Assembly (NCBI GenBank): GCA_963931575.1
Contig: OZ007029.1
Location: forward strand, 372,001 to 436,000
Length of the DNA: 64,000 nucleotides
Direction of reading: 5' to 3'
Source of the DNA: Gastranaerophilus sp944325835
GTDB taxonomy: Bacteria > Cyanobacteriota > Vampirovibrionia > Gastranaerophilales > Gastranaerophilaceae
The position numbers and the translations under genes are program-made. The notes beneath the pieces were generated by a model. It ran no database searches and was not told the origin of the DNA. It saw only the letters and a program-made list of their open reading frames with translations. Positions 33,782 to 42,524 of this stretch are shown here, one piece after another (the first letter of the stretch is position 1; each line of letters begins with the position of its first letter).

Positions 33782-35129
33782 ATGAAAGAATTTAAAAGTG
33801 TAACGACATGGACAGGGGGGGGGGGGGAGCCCTGAGCAGAGCCAGAGAGTAGTTTTCGGGTGTCAATTGTGCGAAAACTACTCACAGACGAGCGCGCGAC
33901 GGACAAAACCGCGCTTTTGGCCGCAAGCGCGAGCGTTGGCGTTTAACGCGAAGGGCGGAGAGCCGGCTGAGCCGGTTGCTGAGCGACATCCACAATGCGA
34001 CCCGAGCGAGAATTTAACGATTGCGGTTAAGCAATCCGTGCTTGCGGACGACGTGAAAAGCCGTACGGTATCCAATATGTCATTGCGAGGAGAGAGCGTA
34101 GCGAACGACGTGGCAATCCCGCTGAGTACGCGTCAATGTTTAACTGGATCGCCACGGGCTACCGCCCTCGCGATGACGAGGGCCTTCACAATGGCAGAAA
34201 TCCTATTATCCCTCACGATAATCGGTGTGGTGGCGGCGATAACGCTTCCGTCACTTACAGGAAACATAAACGAGCGCACTTGGAATACTCAAAGAAAAGC
34301 TCTCTATGCAAGATTTTCACAGGCAATAGCCCTGATGCCTGCACTGAACGGTTACGGTAAAGTGGAAACAGATTCGGCGGGCAGCGTTACTGCCGATAAT
34401 GTCGCTGAAACCTTTATCACCGCAGGATTATCAAAAGTCTTGAAAATAAATAATATTTGTGATGCGGATCATCTGGCTGACTGCGGAGTGCCGGAAAAAA
34501 TGACCAATTTAGGCGGATCGCTTATGAACATACCGACAAAACTAAGTGAATTGAATTCAAAAATTGTAAGTATGAATGTTGTTGTTGACAGCACAAGTTA
34601 TTCTTACTCACAGGAGGATACAAAAGCTGCCGCGTTCGAAACTGCTAACGGTGAAACCGTCATTACATATTATAATCCGTACTGTCAGTCAGATATGAAT
34701 GAATTGAGCACCGGGAACTGGTATTATGCTCAAAACAAAGTGTGTGTTAATTTCGTCTATGACTTGAACGGCAACAAAGGCCCTAATACCGTTGGTAAGG
34801 ATATAGGTTTTATTTCTGCGCTGTATCCTACGGATGCAATTGTTGTTGCACCGTTTGTTGTGAGCAGTAAAGAAAAAGATTCTGTTGATTATGCGAGTGC
34901 GCTTGCGTACTGTACCTCTCTGGATCAGGAATACAGGCTTCCTAATATTAATGAATTGACTTCTATGTTTTTTAATCAGGAGTTAATGAATATTTATGAC
35001 AGGTTTTTCTGGTCCTCAACGGTGTATAATTCACAATACGTATGGATGCAAAGCTTGAATATCGGAAGGCGGATTTTAGGTGCTAAATCAAGAACGGACG
35101 CCAGTGCCGTTTGCGTAAAAAGGAATTAA
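33782..35129 (+). CDS. Prepilin-like Lcl-domain adhesin, locus 2 (poly-G out of frame)
   Basis: ATG 33782 follows GAAAGGAAGG. Eleven codons later come 13 G (33815-33827); at this length the frame hits TGA after GAG CCC. With 12 G it is open for the whole gene, 448 codons. The leader between tract and pilin is over 110 codons, made of three palindromic repeats translated in frame, and ends TRAFTMAEILL at 34182. The mature part has the shared start, paired cysteines (NICDADHLADC) and an Lcl/DUF1566-like end: YRLPNINELTSMF, FWSSTVY, VCVKRN. A terminator follows. Confidence 0.8.
33815..33827 (+). repeat. Poly-G tract (13) of pilin locus 2
   Basis: Needs 12 or 15 G for the ATG at 33782 to read into the pilin frame. 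Confidence 0.9.
33849..33881. repeat. Hairpin in the locus 2 leader
   Basis: GTAGTTTTCG (33849-33858) and its exact complement (33872-33881) with a 13-nt loop, within the translated leader. Confidence 0.75.
33962..34060. repeat. 99-bp leader repeat, copy A
   Basis: Starts GCCGGCTGAGCCGG and ends GACGTGAAAAG; nearly identical to 43458-43556 in locus 3 and in the same reading frame (AEPVAERHPQ..., IAVKQSVLAD). It contains GATTGC-GGTTAA-GCAATC. Confidence 0.85.
34079..34177. repeat. Dispersed palindromic repeat inside the pilin leader
   Basis: Ends are GTCATTGCGAGG and CCTCGCGATGAC, near-complements enclosing inverted sequences (GTGGCAATCC/GGATCGCCAC). It resembles the widespread CATTGCGAGG...CCTCGCAATG intergenic repeats of many bacteria. 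It is read in frame (MSLRGESVANDVAIP...) and ends 5 nt before the prepilin cleavage codons. Confidence 0.75.
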
Positions 35130-35143
35130 CTATCCTTTCAGCA

Positions 35144-35167
35144 GGGGGGGGGCGCAGCCCCCTTTTT
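35144..35167 (+). terminator. Terminator of pilin locus 2
   Basis: A run of nine G (35144-35152) pairs with CCCCC (35158-35162) and is followed by TTTTT. Confidence 0.8.
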
Positions 35168-35177
35168 CTTAACAGGG

Positions 35178-35206
35178 TTGTATATTAGTCAATTAGGTAG
35201 TATACT
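35178..35206 (+). promoter_or_regulatory. Promoter of the FliI/SctN-type ATPase gene, leaderless
   Basis: TTGTAT (35178-35183), 17-nt spacer, TATACT (35201-35206), then 6 nt to the ATG at 35213 and no ribosome site, the same geometry as at 3079-3114. Confidence 0.6.
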
Positions 35207-35212
35207 TGCAAT

Positions 35213-36559
35213 ATGAGCGAGCTTGATTTAAGTAAGTTAGAAGATTTAAAAACACGTGTTCATAATAAACTGCAGGAAACTTCCCTTCACCAGTTTAAGG
35301 GAACGGTTTCAAAGCTTCTCGGGCTGACGGTTGAGGTAAAACTGCCGGGGTTAAAAATCGGCGATTTATGTTATATTGAAACCAACACTGGCGAACTTAA
35401 ACCGGCTGAAGTTTCCGCGTTTAAAGGGGAAGTTGCACAATTGCTGCTTCTTTTGGACGGAAATGGTATCGGGCAGGGAAGCCTTGTAACTTCAACCGGC
35501 CAGCCTATTACGATACCTGTCGGGGATTTTCTTTTAGGCCGGCTTATTGACCCTATGGGACAGCCAATGGACGGCAAACCTATGGATATTTCAGGAGCTA
35601 CGTGGCGTTCAATTGAAGGCCCGCCGCCGGGGCCGTTTGAACGACCGATTATTCAGGAAATTTTCTCAACCGGTGTAAGGGCGATTGATTCATGTCTTAC
35701 AATGGGCTGCGGTCAGCGTCTGGGGTTGTTTGCCGGCTCCGGTGTAGGTAAAAGTACGCTTCTGGGTATGATTGCAAGAAATTCTGATGCAGATGTTAAC
35801 GTTGTCGCACTAATCGGTGAACGTGGGCGTGAAGTTAAAGAGTTTATTGAGGATTCTCTGGGCGAAGAGGGAATGCGAAAATCCGTTCTTGTATGTGCAA
35901 CAGGTGATAAGCCGCCTTTAATCAGGCAGAAATGTCTTTTGGCAGCTACGGCAGTTTGTGAATATTTCCGTGATCAGGGTAAAAAGGTTTTCTTAATGAC
36001 GGATACCGTAACCCGTTGTGCAATGGCAGGGCGTGAAGTCGGGTTGTCACTCGGCGAACCGCCTACTATGAAGGGTTATCCGCCTTCAATTTTTTCATGG
36101 CTTCAAAAGGTTCTCGAGCGTGCCGGAAATAGCCCGAAAGGCTCAATTACTGCACTGTATACGGTATTAATGGAAGGTGATGATATTAACGACCCGATTG
36201 TCGATATTGTGCGTGGTATTGTTGACGGGCACATTTTCTTATCCCGTAAAGTTGCAGAAAGTAACCACTATCCGGCAATTGATGTTCTCGGGAGTATTTC
36301 AAGGCTTATGAGTGCGATAGCAACACCGGAGCATAAAGAAGCGGCGGCTAAGATGCGTACTATTATGTCAATGTATCGCGAAAACAAGGATTTGATTGAT
36401 GTCGGTATGTATCAGCCCGGAACTAACCCGAAACTTGATACTGCAATCCAGATGATGCCGCAGATTAATGCATTTTTGCAACAGCGAACTTCTGACAGCG
36501 TGACAATGGAAAATACTATATCTACGCTTGTTAATATGATGAAGGGCGTTGAGGTTTAG
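35213..36559 (+). CDS. FliI/SctN-type secretion ATPase (orphan)
   Basis: 448 residues, usual family length. Walker A is GLFAGSGVGKST, Walker B region KVFLMTDTVTRCAMAGREV, plus RPIIQEIFSTGVRAID and the LGEPPTMKGYPPSIFSWLQKVLERAG signature that separates flagellar/type III ATPases from F1-beta. It would unfold and feed substrates to a flagellar or injectisome export gate at the inner membrane. No other fli, flh or sct gene is in the window. It starts without a ribosome site (see promoter). FliI and SctN cannot be told apart here. Confidence 0.9.
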   Translation: MSELDLSKLEDLKTRVHNKLQETSLHQFKGTVSKLLGLTVEVKLPGLKIGDLCYIETNTGELKPAEVSAFKGEVAQLLLLLDGNGIGQGSLVTSTGQPITIPVGDFLLGRLIDPMGQPMDGKPMDISGATWRSIEGPPPGPFERPIIQEIFSTGVRAIDSCLTMGCGQRLGLFAGSGVGKSTLLGMIARNSDADVNVVALIGERGREVKEFIEDSLGEEGMRKSVLVCATGDKPPLIRQKCLLAATAVCEYFRDQGKKVFLMTDTVTRCAMAGREVGLSLGEPPTMKGYPPSIFSWLQKVLERAGNSPKGSITALYTVLMEGDDINDPIVDIVRGIVDGHIFLSRKVAESNHYPAIDVLGSISRLMSAIATPEHKEAAAKMRTIMSMYRENKDLIDVGMYQPGTNPKLDTAIQMMPQINAFLQQRTSDSVTMENTISTLVNMMKGVEV

Positions 36560-36575
36560 CTTTGAGGTGGTTGTT

Positions 36576-37616
36576 TTAAATCATAAAGAGGGTATTCATC
36601 ATTGTTGTGCCGTAGAGTATTGCCATGCCGGCTATGATTAGCATAAGCACCGGCTCTATGAGCCTGAGCGCAGAAGATAAGACCATTTCGAGAGTTTCAT
36701 CAATTTCGCTGCTGATTTCGTGCAGAACTTCATCAAGTTTGCCGGTTTGTTCGCCTGCTTGAATTTTAGAGAGCATTTGCGGGGTAAAAAATCCGGTTCC
36801 GGCAAAGGATTCGGAAAGTGAATGCTTTGAAATATACGAGGAGCATTTGAACAGTTTTTTCTGAATATATTCGTTTTGAACGGATTCGCAGGAAAGAAGT
36901 ATGCCGTGCGTGATTGGAAGGCCTGCTGCGTATGATATCGCAAGAAGTTTTGAGAAAATTGAAAGATTATAATATTTTATGACCCTGCCGATTACCGGAA
37001 AAACTATGCCCAGCTCTGATTTTAAAAGATATTTTGCAAATCTGATTATGCCCCAGAGGATTATATTGAAAATAATGAGCAGGGAAATCCAGTTGTTTTG
37101 CAGTAAATTTGCGATATTTTCCATTGCGTTCATGTTTTGCGAGAGTTCGCCGCCGGTTAAGGTCTGGTATTGTGCAGACATACGCGGAGATATAAAAAAT
37201 ACCAGCAGAAGCGATGATATAAGAAGAATTATCAGTAAAACCGCCGGATAAACACTGGCCTTTATCAAGTTATAAAGCATTGTTCTATGCTTTTTTAGGG
37301 AAGCATGAATTTCCTGTAAAATTCGCGGCAGTTCTCCTGACTGCGCGCCGATTGACATTAAATTGCAATAAACATTCCCGATTGAATGTTTAAATTTTAA
37401 AATTGAATTTGCAAAGTTTTCGCCTTTGTCGAGTTCCTCCAGCAGTTTTCTTGCAATCAGTTTTATTTTTTTACTGTTCGTGTATTGCTGAATATTTATT
37501 AAAGCCGTTGTAATCGGAATGGATGAGCTGATGTATGAGTGGAGTTCGGAGAAGAAATCCACTTTTTCGTTAAGCGAAAGTTTCGGAATATTATATTGAA
37601 AAGACTCATTGCCCAT
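36576..37616 (-). CDS. GspF/PilC-type inner-membrane assembly protein
   Basis: 346 residues with two T2SSF repeats. Repeat 1 (about 15-130) has FFSELHSYISSSIPITTALINI and a membrane helix near 118-140. Repeat 2 (about 215-335) has FSKLLAISYAAGLPITHGILL, QAGEQTGKLDEVLHEIS and the last helix near the C-terminus. It forms the platform of type IV pilus or type II secretion systems and is the obvious candidate to assemble the four prepilins of this window, although no GspE/PilB ATPase is beside it. It is convergent with the secretion ATPase. Confidence 0.88.
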   Translation of the reverse strand: MGNESFQYNIPKLSLNEKVDFFSELHSYISSSIPITTALINIQQYTNSKKIKLIARKLLEELDKGENFANSILKFKHSIGNVYCNLMSIGAQSGELPRILQEIHASLKKHRTMLYNLIKASVYPAVLLIILLISSLLLVFFISPRMSAQYQTLTGGELSQNMNAMENIANLLQNNWISLLIIFNIILWGIIRFAKYLLKSELGIVFPVIGRVIKYYNLSIFSKLLAISYAAGLPITHGILLSCESVQNEYIQKKLFKCSSYISKHSLSESFAGTGFFTPQMLSKIQAGEQTGKLDEVLHEISSEIDETLEMVLSSALRLIEPVLMLIIAGMAILYGTTMMNTLFMI

Positions 37617-37951
37617 GCGCTAATTATAGCGCGTGAGCTTTGATTTCGCAATTTGTAATGAATTATTTCGTCTGTTAAGTGTAGTAAATACAAAAAATTT
37701 ACAAAAATTAACAAAATTTTCGGGTTTACAAACTATAGAAAATGGATATGCTGTTTTATTGCCTGAGTGAATGTTTAGTTAAAAATAATGAAAATAATTA
37801 ATGTTTTTTATTTTTAAAAATTTATTTTTAAGTTAGCCTTTACATTTACTTAATATTTTTGCATTTGATAGCAAATTTTTTTGTGCACCGCTTTTATTTA
37901 AGTATGCTCTTGGTAAAATAATTATATAGTATTTGTGTAGTAGAAGATTAT
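37617..37951. other. AT-rich intergenic region
   Basis: 335 nt between divergent genes. A TATAGT-like -10 near 37926 may serve the + strand gene; otherwise I see nothing. Confidence 0.5.
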
Positions 37952-39706
37952 ATGTTACAAAAAATCCAATCAAGTGAAGTAAAAAGTAGAAATAGTGTAA
38001 AAAATACCCGTGATGTTAATCACGGCGTTTCTGGTAACGCTAAAAATCAAAACTTTGGCGGATTGGGTGATTTTGTGCTCCAAGGGGTTCAATTGTGCGA
38101 ACGCCACCCTATGGTTAACGTTTCCGTACTTGATTTGTCTACTGCAATCATACCGAGAACAATTATTGAAACTTATTCGGGAGATTCCGCAGTTGATGAA
38201 AACGGCAATAAAAAGCGTAAAGCTAATGTTTTTGCCGGCATGGAAGCTTTCAGACGTGAAGCGTCTGGGTTGGTTATCAACTGTTTAATTCCGGGCTTCA
38301 TTGTCGCAGGTGTGGCTAAACTTATTCAAAGACCTATTATGAAAGGCTTTGGCAAAACTAATCTCGCTACAGTTTGGGCAAATTCCGATTCTCTGGACAA
38401 AATTTCCAAATACTATCTGGGTGCTAAGGGCGCAACCGAGGATGAAAAAGTATTTAATACCTTTAAATCAATGCTTCACGATTTAGAAGGCGCGGATGGC
38501 GATGTTCCGAAAAAGGGACTTGTTAAATTCAGTTCTTTTGCAAATCTCGATACAAATGCGCGAGAACTTACTAATTGCGTAATGTCTGACAAACCTTTCA
38601 AAGCTGCATATAAAAATTTAATCGACAAAACTCATATCGGTGAACATATTCAATTTAAAGATGATAAAGCTTATTTCTCTTCTACGCTGGAATCTTTAAT
38701 GGAAAATACCGTCAAAGTTATTAAAGAATTCCACAAAGAAAAAATTACTGATGAAAAAGGTGTTGCCGATTATATTAAAAAAGCTAAAAAACTGGTTAAA
38801 ACCAAGAGCCTTGCAGGTCTTGCCGTAATTATTCCGCTGGCAATTTCCGCTCAGCCTATCAACAGGTGGCTTACTCGTAAAGCTTCCGGCAGAAAAGGCG
38901 CGCCTATTTACGATGAATTTAAAGACAAAAATTCTAAAACAGAAGTAAATCTTTCTGAAAAAGATAAAGCAGCACTATTCAAACAAAAAATCATATCCGT
39001 ATCATCAATGGTCGGTGTGGCGTTGCTTTCCATGATGAAACTGCCTAGCATGAAGATGTTGGAATTTAACGGAATATTCCCGTCAATGGATATGGCGCGT
39101 ATAGTTTCAACAGCAACGTTCGCAAGCCGTATGGCCGCATCAGAAGATAAAAACGAACTTCAATTATCAACTGTTCGTGATATCACAACATTTGCAAGCA
39201 TGTACTTCTTAGGCGACTATGCAGCAAAAGGCGTTGCAACCGCAATGGAAAAGGCAAATCCGGAATTGAAACTTCTTAACAGATTTAAAGATGTTCCGCA
39301 AGATGCAAATGTGTTTAAGAAATTCTGGAACTGGGTTAAAAATACCAGCCTTAAATCTTCAGATGAATTAGTAACAAAACATGCAAAAAATATGCGCACC
39401 TGGTGTCAGGTTGCAAATATCGGTTTCTCCCTTGCTCTGCTTGGCTTGCTGGTACCGCTTTTAACAGTTGATACAGCACAAAAAGGCAGAAAGAAAGACC
39501 TTGAAGCTCAACAAAAAAATAATACACTAGCAAATTCGAACGAAACAGGTTTGTCATCGACCGGCGCCTCAACACAGGCGGCTGCCGGCACGGCTGCGGA
39601 AAAATCCGCAACAACAACCGTAAACGGCAATACTGATGCCGCCGAAAATAAGGATACGTCCTTCCACAAATATTCGTTCGATAGTTTTAACAGAAAAGTA
39701 GGTTAG
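37952..39706 (+). CDS. Large hypothetical membrane protein, tandem copy 1
   Basis: 584 residues. It is paralogous to the next gene: both have an FGG(L/A) start region, (V/M)(L/V)PRTI(I/V), QPINR(W/Y)(L/I)T(R/K), a GIFPS/GMIPS block, SR(F/M)(M)AA, and a C-terminal membrane helix. Hydrophobic segments lie near 95-115, 285-305, 345-360 and 490-512. The last 70 residues are Ala/Thr/Asn-rich and probably disordered. No ribosome site is clear. Function unknown; membrane-located and probably lineage-specific. Confidence 0.6.
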   Translation: MLQKIQSSEVKSRNSVKNTRDVNHGVSGNAKNQNFGGLGDFVLQGVQLCERHPMVNVSVLDLSTAIIPRTIIETYSGDSAVDENGNKKRKANVFAGMEAFRREASGLVINCLIPGFIVAGVAKLIQRPIMKGFGKTNLATVWANSDSLDKISKYYLGAKGATEDEKVFNTFKSMLHDLEGADGDVPKKGLVKFSSFANLDTNARELTNCVMSDKPFKAAYKNLIDKTHIGEHIQFKDDKAYFSSTLESLMENTVKVIKEFHKEKITDEKGVADYIKKAKKLVKTKSLAGLAVIIPLAISAQPINRWLTRKASGRKGAPIYDEFKDKNSKTEVNLSEKDKAALFKQKIISVSSMVGVALLSMMKLPSMKMLEFNGIFPSMDMARIVSTATFASRMAASEDKNELQLSTVRDITTFASMYFLGDYAAKGVATAMEKANPELKLLNRFKDVPQDANVFKKFWNWVKNTSLKSSDELVTKHAKNMRTWCQVANIGFSLALLGLLVPLLTVDTAQKGRKKDLEAQQKNNTLANSNETGLSSTGASTQAAAGTAAEKSATTTVNGNTDAAENKDTSFHKYSFDSFNRKVG

Positions 39707-39709
39707 AAA

Positions 39710-41374
39710 ATGCAAGTTAGTAAATTAAATTACCGGAACAATTACCCTCAGCAAAGACAAAATAGCAAAGAACAATTAAATAATAATCAGCAAAAATTCG
39801 GCGGTGCATTTGACTGTGTGTCACTGGCGTTAAGATTTTTGGATACAAATCAGGCGTGGGGCGCAACAGCGGTCGATGTCGGTTCTATGGTTCTGCCAAG
39901 AACAATCGTTGACTTTCAGCGCGGCGTTAACGCAGGGGTAGAAACTGCTACACGTGAATCTTCAAGTTCCGCAAACCACGCATTAGTCGGTGTTTACGGC
40001 ACACTGGCAGGTTTAATGCTTGCAAGCTCCTTTAACTCTAAATTCGGCATTAAATTTAATAAGATTTTTGCCGGCGATAAAATTCTGGATAACCTCGGTG
40101 AAAGCTGGCATGAAGAAGTTCAGGCAGGTAATAAAAATCCTCTGAGAAAACACCTTGAAAAAGTCGTAGGCTCTATTGAAGGCTTTAACCCGTCCGGCTC
40201 AAAAGAAGGCTGGGTCGGAATCCCTAAAGATACACAAAAACTTATTGTTGACAGATTGGAAAATGATATAACCTCTTCAAATAAGGCAAAAATCAGTAAG
40301 GAAACAGAAAAATATATCCACTCCCTAATCACATCTTCAACTGGTGCGGAAGCTAAAATGCGCCTGCTGAAAAAAGGTCAGGAACATGTTTCCGGTCTTG
40401 ATTTGAAAACAATGCTGGAAAATATTTATTCTGTTACAAAAACATTTACCAGTGAAAAAGTCGGTAACGTATTTGAAACGACAAAAGACTTTTCAGCTAA
40501 TGATTTCATAAAATCAATGAAGAAATTCAACAAAATGCGTTCATTGATGGGTATCGGCATTGCCGGTGCGATTGGTATGTCTATCCAGCCGATTAACAGA
40601 TATATCACAAAACGCAGAACAGGTGAGGATAAATTCGTCGGCGGCGGCGAAAAAGATAATTCTTTCGGATTTAAAATAAGAAAAGCACTCGCGGCAGTTG
40701 TCTTTGGTACCGGAGCTTTTGCCTGCATAAGCACTAACCCTAAAGAAATTATTCCACGTTTGCAGTTTAAAGGTATGATTCCGTCTTTGAACCAGTTTAA
40801 AGCCATTTACGGCTTAACGATTATGTCAAGATTTATGGCTGCAAGAAACGACAACGAATTAATTGAATCCAGCGTAAAAGATATTTTTGGGTTCGTCAAC
40901 TGGTTAATTTTGGGCAGCGTTGTCAGCAAAGGTGTTGCAAACGCTTTAGACAAAGATTTGATTAATATTAAAGACGGCGACGGAAAAGGTTTCTTCAAAT
41001 GGCTTAAAAATTCAAGTATAAAAACACGGGATGAAGTTCTTCTCTCAAGCCTTAAAAATGCCGGTGTTGACGTAGTAAAAGACGGCAAAGCTCTGACATA
41101 TTCTGAAATGTTGAAGAAAATCCCTGCAAATGACAAATTGACCAAAGTTAAATTGAGAAAACTGAATATTGCACAGGTAGCCGGTTACTTGTATTCAGGT
41201 TTGGTCTTAGGTTTCGGTATTCCAAAACTTAACGCATATATGACTAATAAACGTATAGCTAAACAAGCTGCGGCACAAGAGGCCGCAAAAACTCAGGCTG
41301 CACCGGAAAACAACCAGACAACAGCTTTCTTTAAAGAGCAATCTGAAATGAAATCATTTTTGAGAGCTTCATAA
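39710..41374 (+). CDS. Large hypothetical membrane protein, tandem copy 2
   Basis: 554 residues, starting 3 nt after the paralogue and surely co-transcribed. It has the same block order: FGGAFDCVSLALRFLD, VLPRTIVDF, SIQPINRYITKRRTG, MIPSLNQFKAIYGLTIMSRFMAARNDNELI, KNSSIKTRDEVLLSS and a C-terminal membrane segment (VAGYLYSGLVLGFGIPKLNAYM) with an Ala/Gln-rich tail. Function unknown. A strong terminator ends the pair. Confidence 0.6.
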   Translation: MQVSKLNYRNNYPQQRQNSKEQLNNNQQKFGGAFDCVSLALRFLDTNQAWGATAVDVGSMVLPRTIVDFQRGVNAGVETATRESSSSANHALVGVYGTLAGLMLASSFNSKFGIKFNKIFAGDKILDNLGESWHEEVQAGNKNPLRKHLEKVVGSIEGFNPSGSKEGWVGIPKDTQKLIVDRLENDITSSNKAKISKETEKYIHSLITSSTGAEAKMRLLKKGQEHVSGLDLKTMLENIYSVTKTFTSEKVGNVFETTKDFSANDFIKSMKKFNKMRSLMGIGIAGAIGMSIQPINRYITKRRTGEDKFVGGGEKDNSFGFKIRKALAAVVFGTGAFACISTNPKEIIPRLQFKGMIPSLNQFKAIYGLTIMSRFMAARNDNELIESSVKDIFGFVNWLILGSVVSKGVANALDKDLINIKDGDGKGFFKWLKNSSIKTRDEVLLSSLKNAGVDVVKDGKALTYSEMLKKIPANDKLTKVKLRKLNIAQVAGYLYSGLVLGFGIPKLNAYMTNKRIAKQAAAQEAAKTQAAPENNQTTAFFKEQSEMKSFLRAS

Positions 41375-41410
41375 TGTAACAACAAACACAAATATTTTAT
41401 AACCAAAAGC

Positions 41411-41435
41411 AGCCTCATCTTTGATGAGGCTTTTA
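41411..41435 (+). terminator. Terminator of the tandem membrane-protein operon
   Basis: AGCCTCATC, TTT loop, GATGAGGCT, then TTTAT. It may also act on the convergent Fe-S gene. Confidence 0.85.
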
Positions 41436-42482
41436 TTTAATAATTTCTGCGTTTGAAAGAAAGTCTAACATATTCATAATTTTAATTTTTGTTCCGAAAA
41501 GCGCGGTTTTTAACCCGATAACGCATGCAGGGCAGGAGGTCAGAACGATATCGGCACCGGAGTTTTTAATCTCACTCGCTCTTTTTTTCATTAACATCGC
41601 GGCGATACGCGGCTTTTTGAAAATAAATTCACCGGCAAGCCCGCAGCAGCTTTCGGGAATTTCTATAAATTCCACGTTTTCACAGGCTTGTAAAATTTTT
41701 TCTAAAAAGTTTGTGTTCTCAATATGGCAGGGACGGTGGAATGTTATTTTTTGCTTCTTTTTAAACTTGAATTTCAGCCCCAATTCGGCAATGAGAGTTT
41801 CGGCGTTTATAAATTTTTTGTTTATTGTTCCGTAACGTTTTATGGTGCTTTCACAGCTTGCACAGTCTGTCAAAATGTATTCGGCCGTGGATTGGTTTAT
41901 AAGTTCTGTATTAAGGGCTTTAGCTTCTTCATATTTTTCAAGATCACCGCTGGAGAAAAACGGCAGCCCGCAACAGGAAAAATCAGCGTCAACAAGCTCT
42001 ATGCCGGCTTTATTAAGTAATTTCTTTAATGAATTTTCAGTGCGCGGGTAAATTTTGTTGGCGCAGCCTTTGAAATAAAGGATTGCGCGCTTACTTTGTA
42101 ATGATTTTACGCGGAAAGGTTCGCTTATTCGGTTTGCAAGATTTATAAATTTTTCCAGTGCACAATGGAACAGTTTTATAATTTTGAAAAATTTTTTGTT
42201 GCTAATATATTCATACTTGGCAGTTTGCAGGATTTCGCACACATTAATTCCGGCAGGGCAGAATTTTGAGCATTTGTCGCAGTTCAGGCACAGGTCAAGA
42301 TAGGAGTTGATTTTATCCGAAAGCTTTAAATCCCCTTTCAAAACACCTGAAAGCATTACGAATTTTCCCTTGGAAACCGCGCACTCGTTGCCGGTTGCAT
42401 GGTAAACAGGACAAGAACTCTGGCAAAGACCGCATTTTGAACATTTATTTATCTCTTTTTCAAAATCTTTCAGTTTTTTCAT
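41433..42482 (-). CDS. GlcF-like Fe-S oxidoreductase subunit
   Basis: 349 residues from ATG 42482 (a TTG at 42500 is open but unsupported). Two 4Fe-4S motifs, CSKCGLCQSSCP and CLNCDKCSKFCP, are followed by two CCG domains: CCGLPFFSSGDLE with DCASC, then CCGLAGEF with SCPAC. This is the layout of glycolate oxidase GlcF, lactate LldE/heterodisulfide reductase-like electron carriers. A flavoprotein partner (GlcD-like) is not adjacent, so the substrate is open. Confidence 0.85.
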   Translation of the reverse strand: MKKLKDFEKEINKCSKCGLCQSSCPVYHATGNECAVSKGKFVMLSGVLKGDLKLSDKINSYLDLCLNCDKCSKFCPAGINVCEILQTAKYEYISNKKFFKIIKLFHCALEKFINLANRISEPFRVKSLQSKRAILYFKGCANKIYPRTENSLKKLLNKAGIELVDADFSCCGLPFFSSGDLEKYEEAKALNTELINQSTAEYILTDCASCESTIKRYGTINKKFINAETLIAELGLKFKFKKKQKITFHRPCHIENTNFLEKILQACENVEFIEIPESCCGLAGEFIFKKPRIAAMLMKKRASEIKNSGADIVLTSCPACVIGLKTALFGTKIKIMNMLDFLSNAEIIK

Positions 42483-42509
42483 ATTTCTATTATTGCACAA
42501 ATTTTGTTG

Positions 42510-42515
42510 TATAAT
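42510..42515 (+). promoter_or_regulatory. -10 box close to the permease start
   Basis: TATAAT ends 9 nt before ATG 42525 with no ribosome site; no good -35 is visible. Possibly a leaderless transcript. Confidence 0.4.
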
Positions 42516-42524
42516 ACTCTTTGT

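Noticed and set aside
33867..34190. Diversity-generating retroelement variable region in the pilin family
   Set aside because: No reverse transcriptase or template repeat is visible, and variation is not concentrated at adenines.
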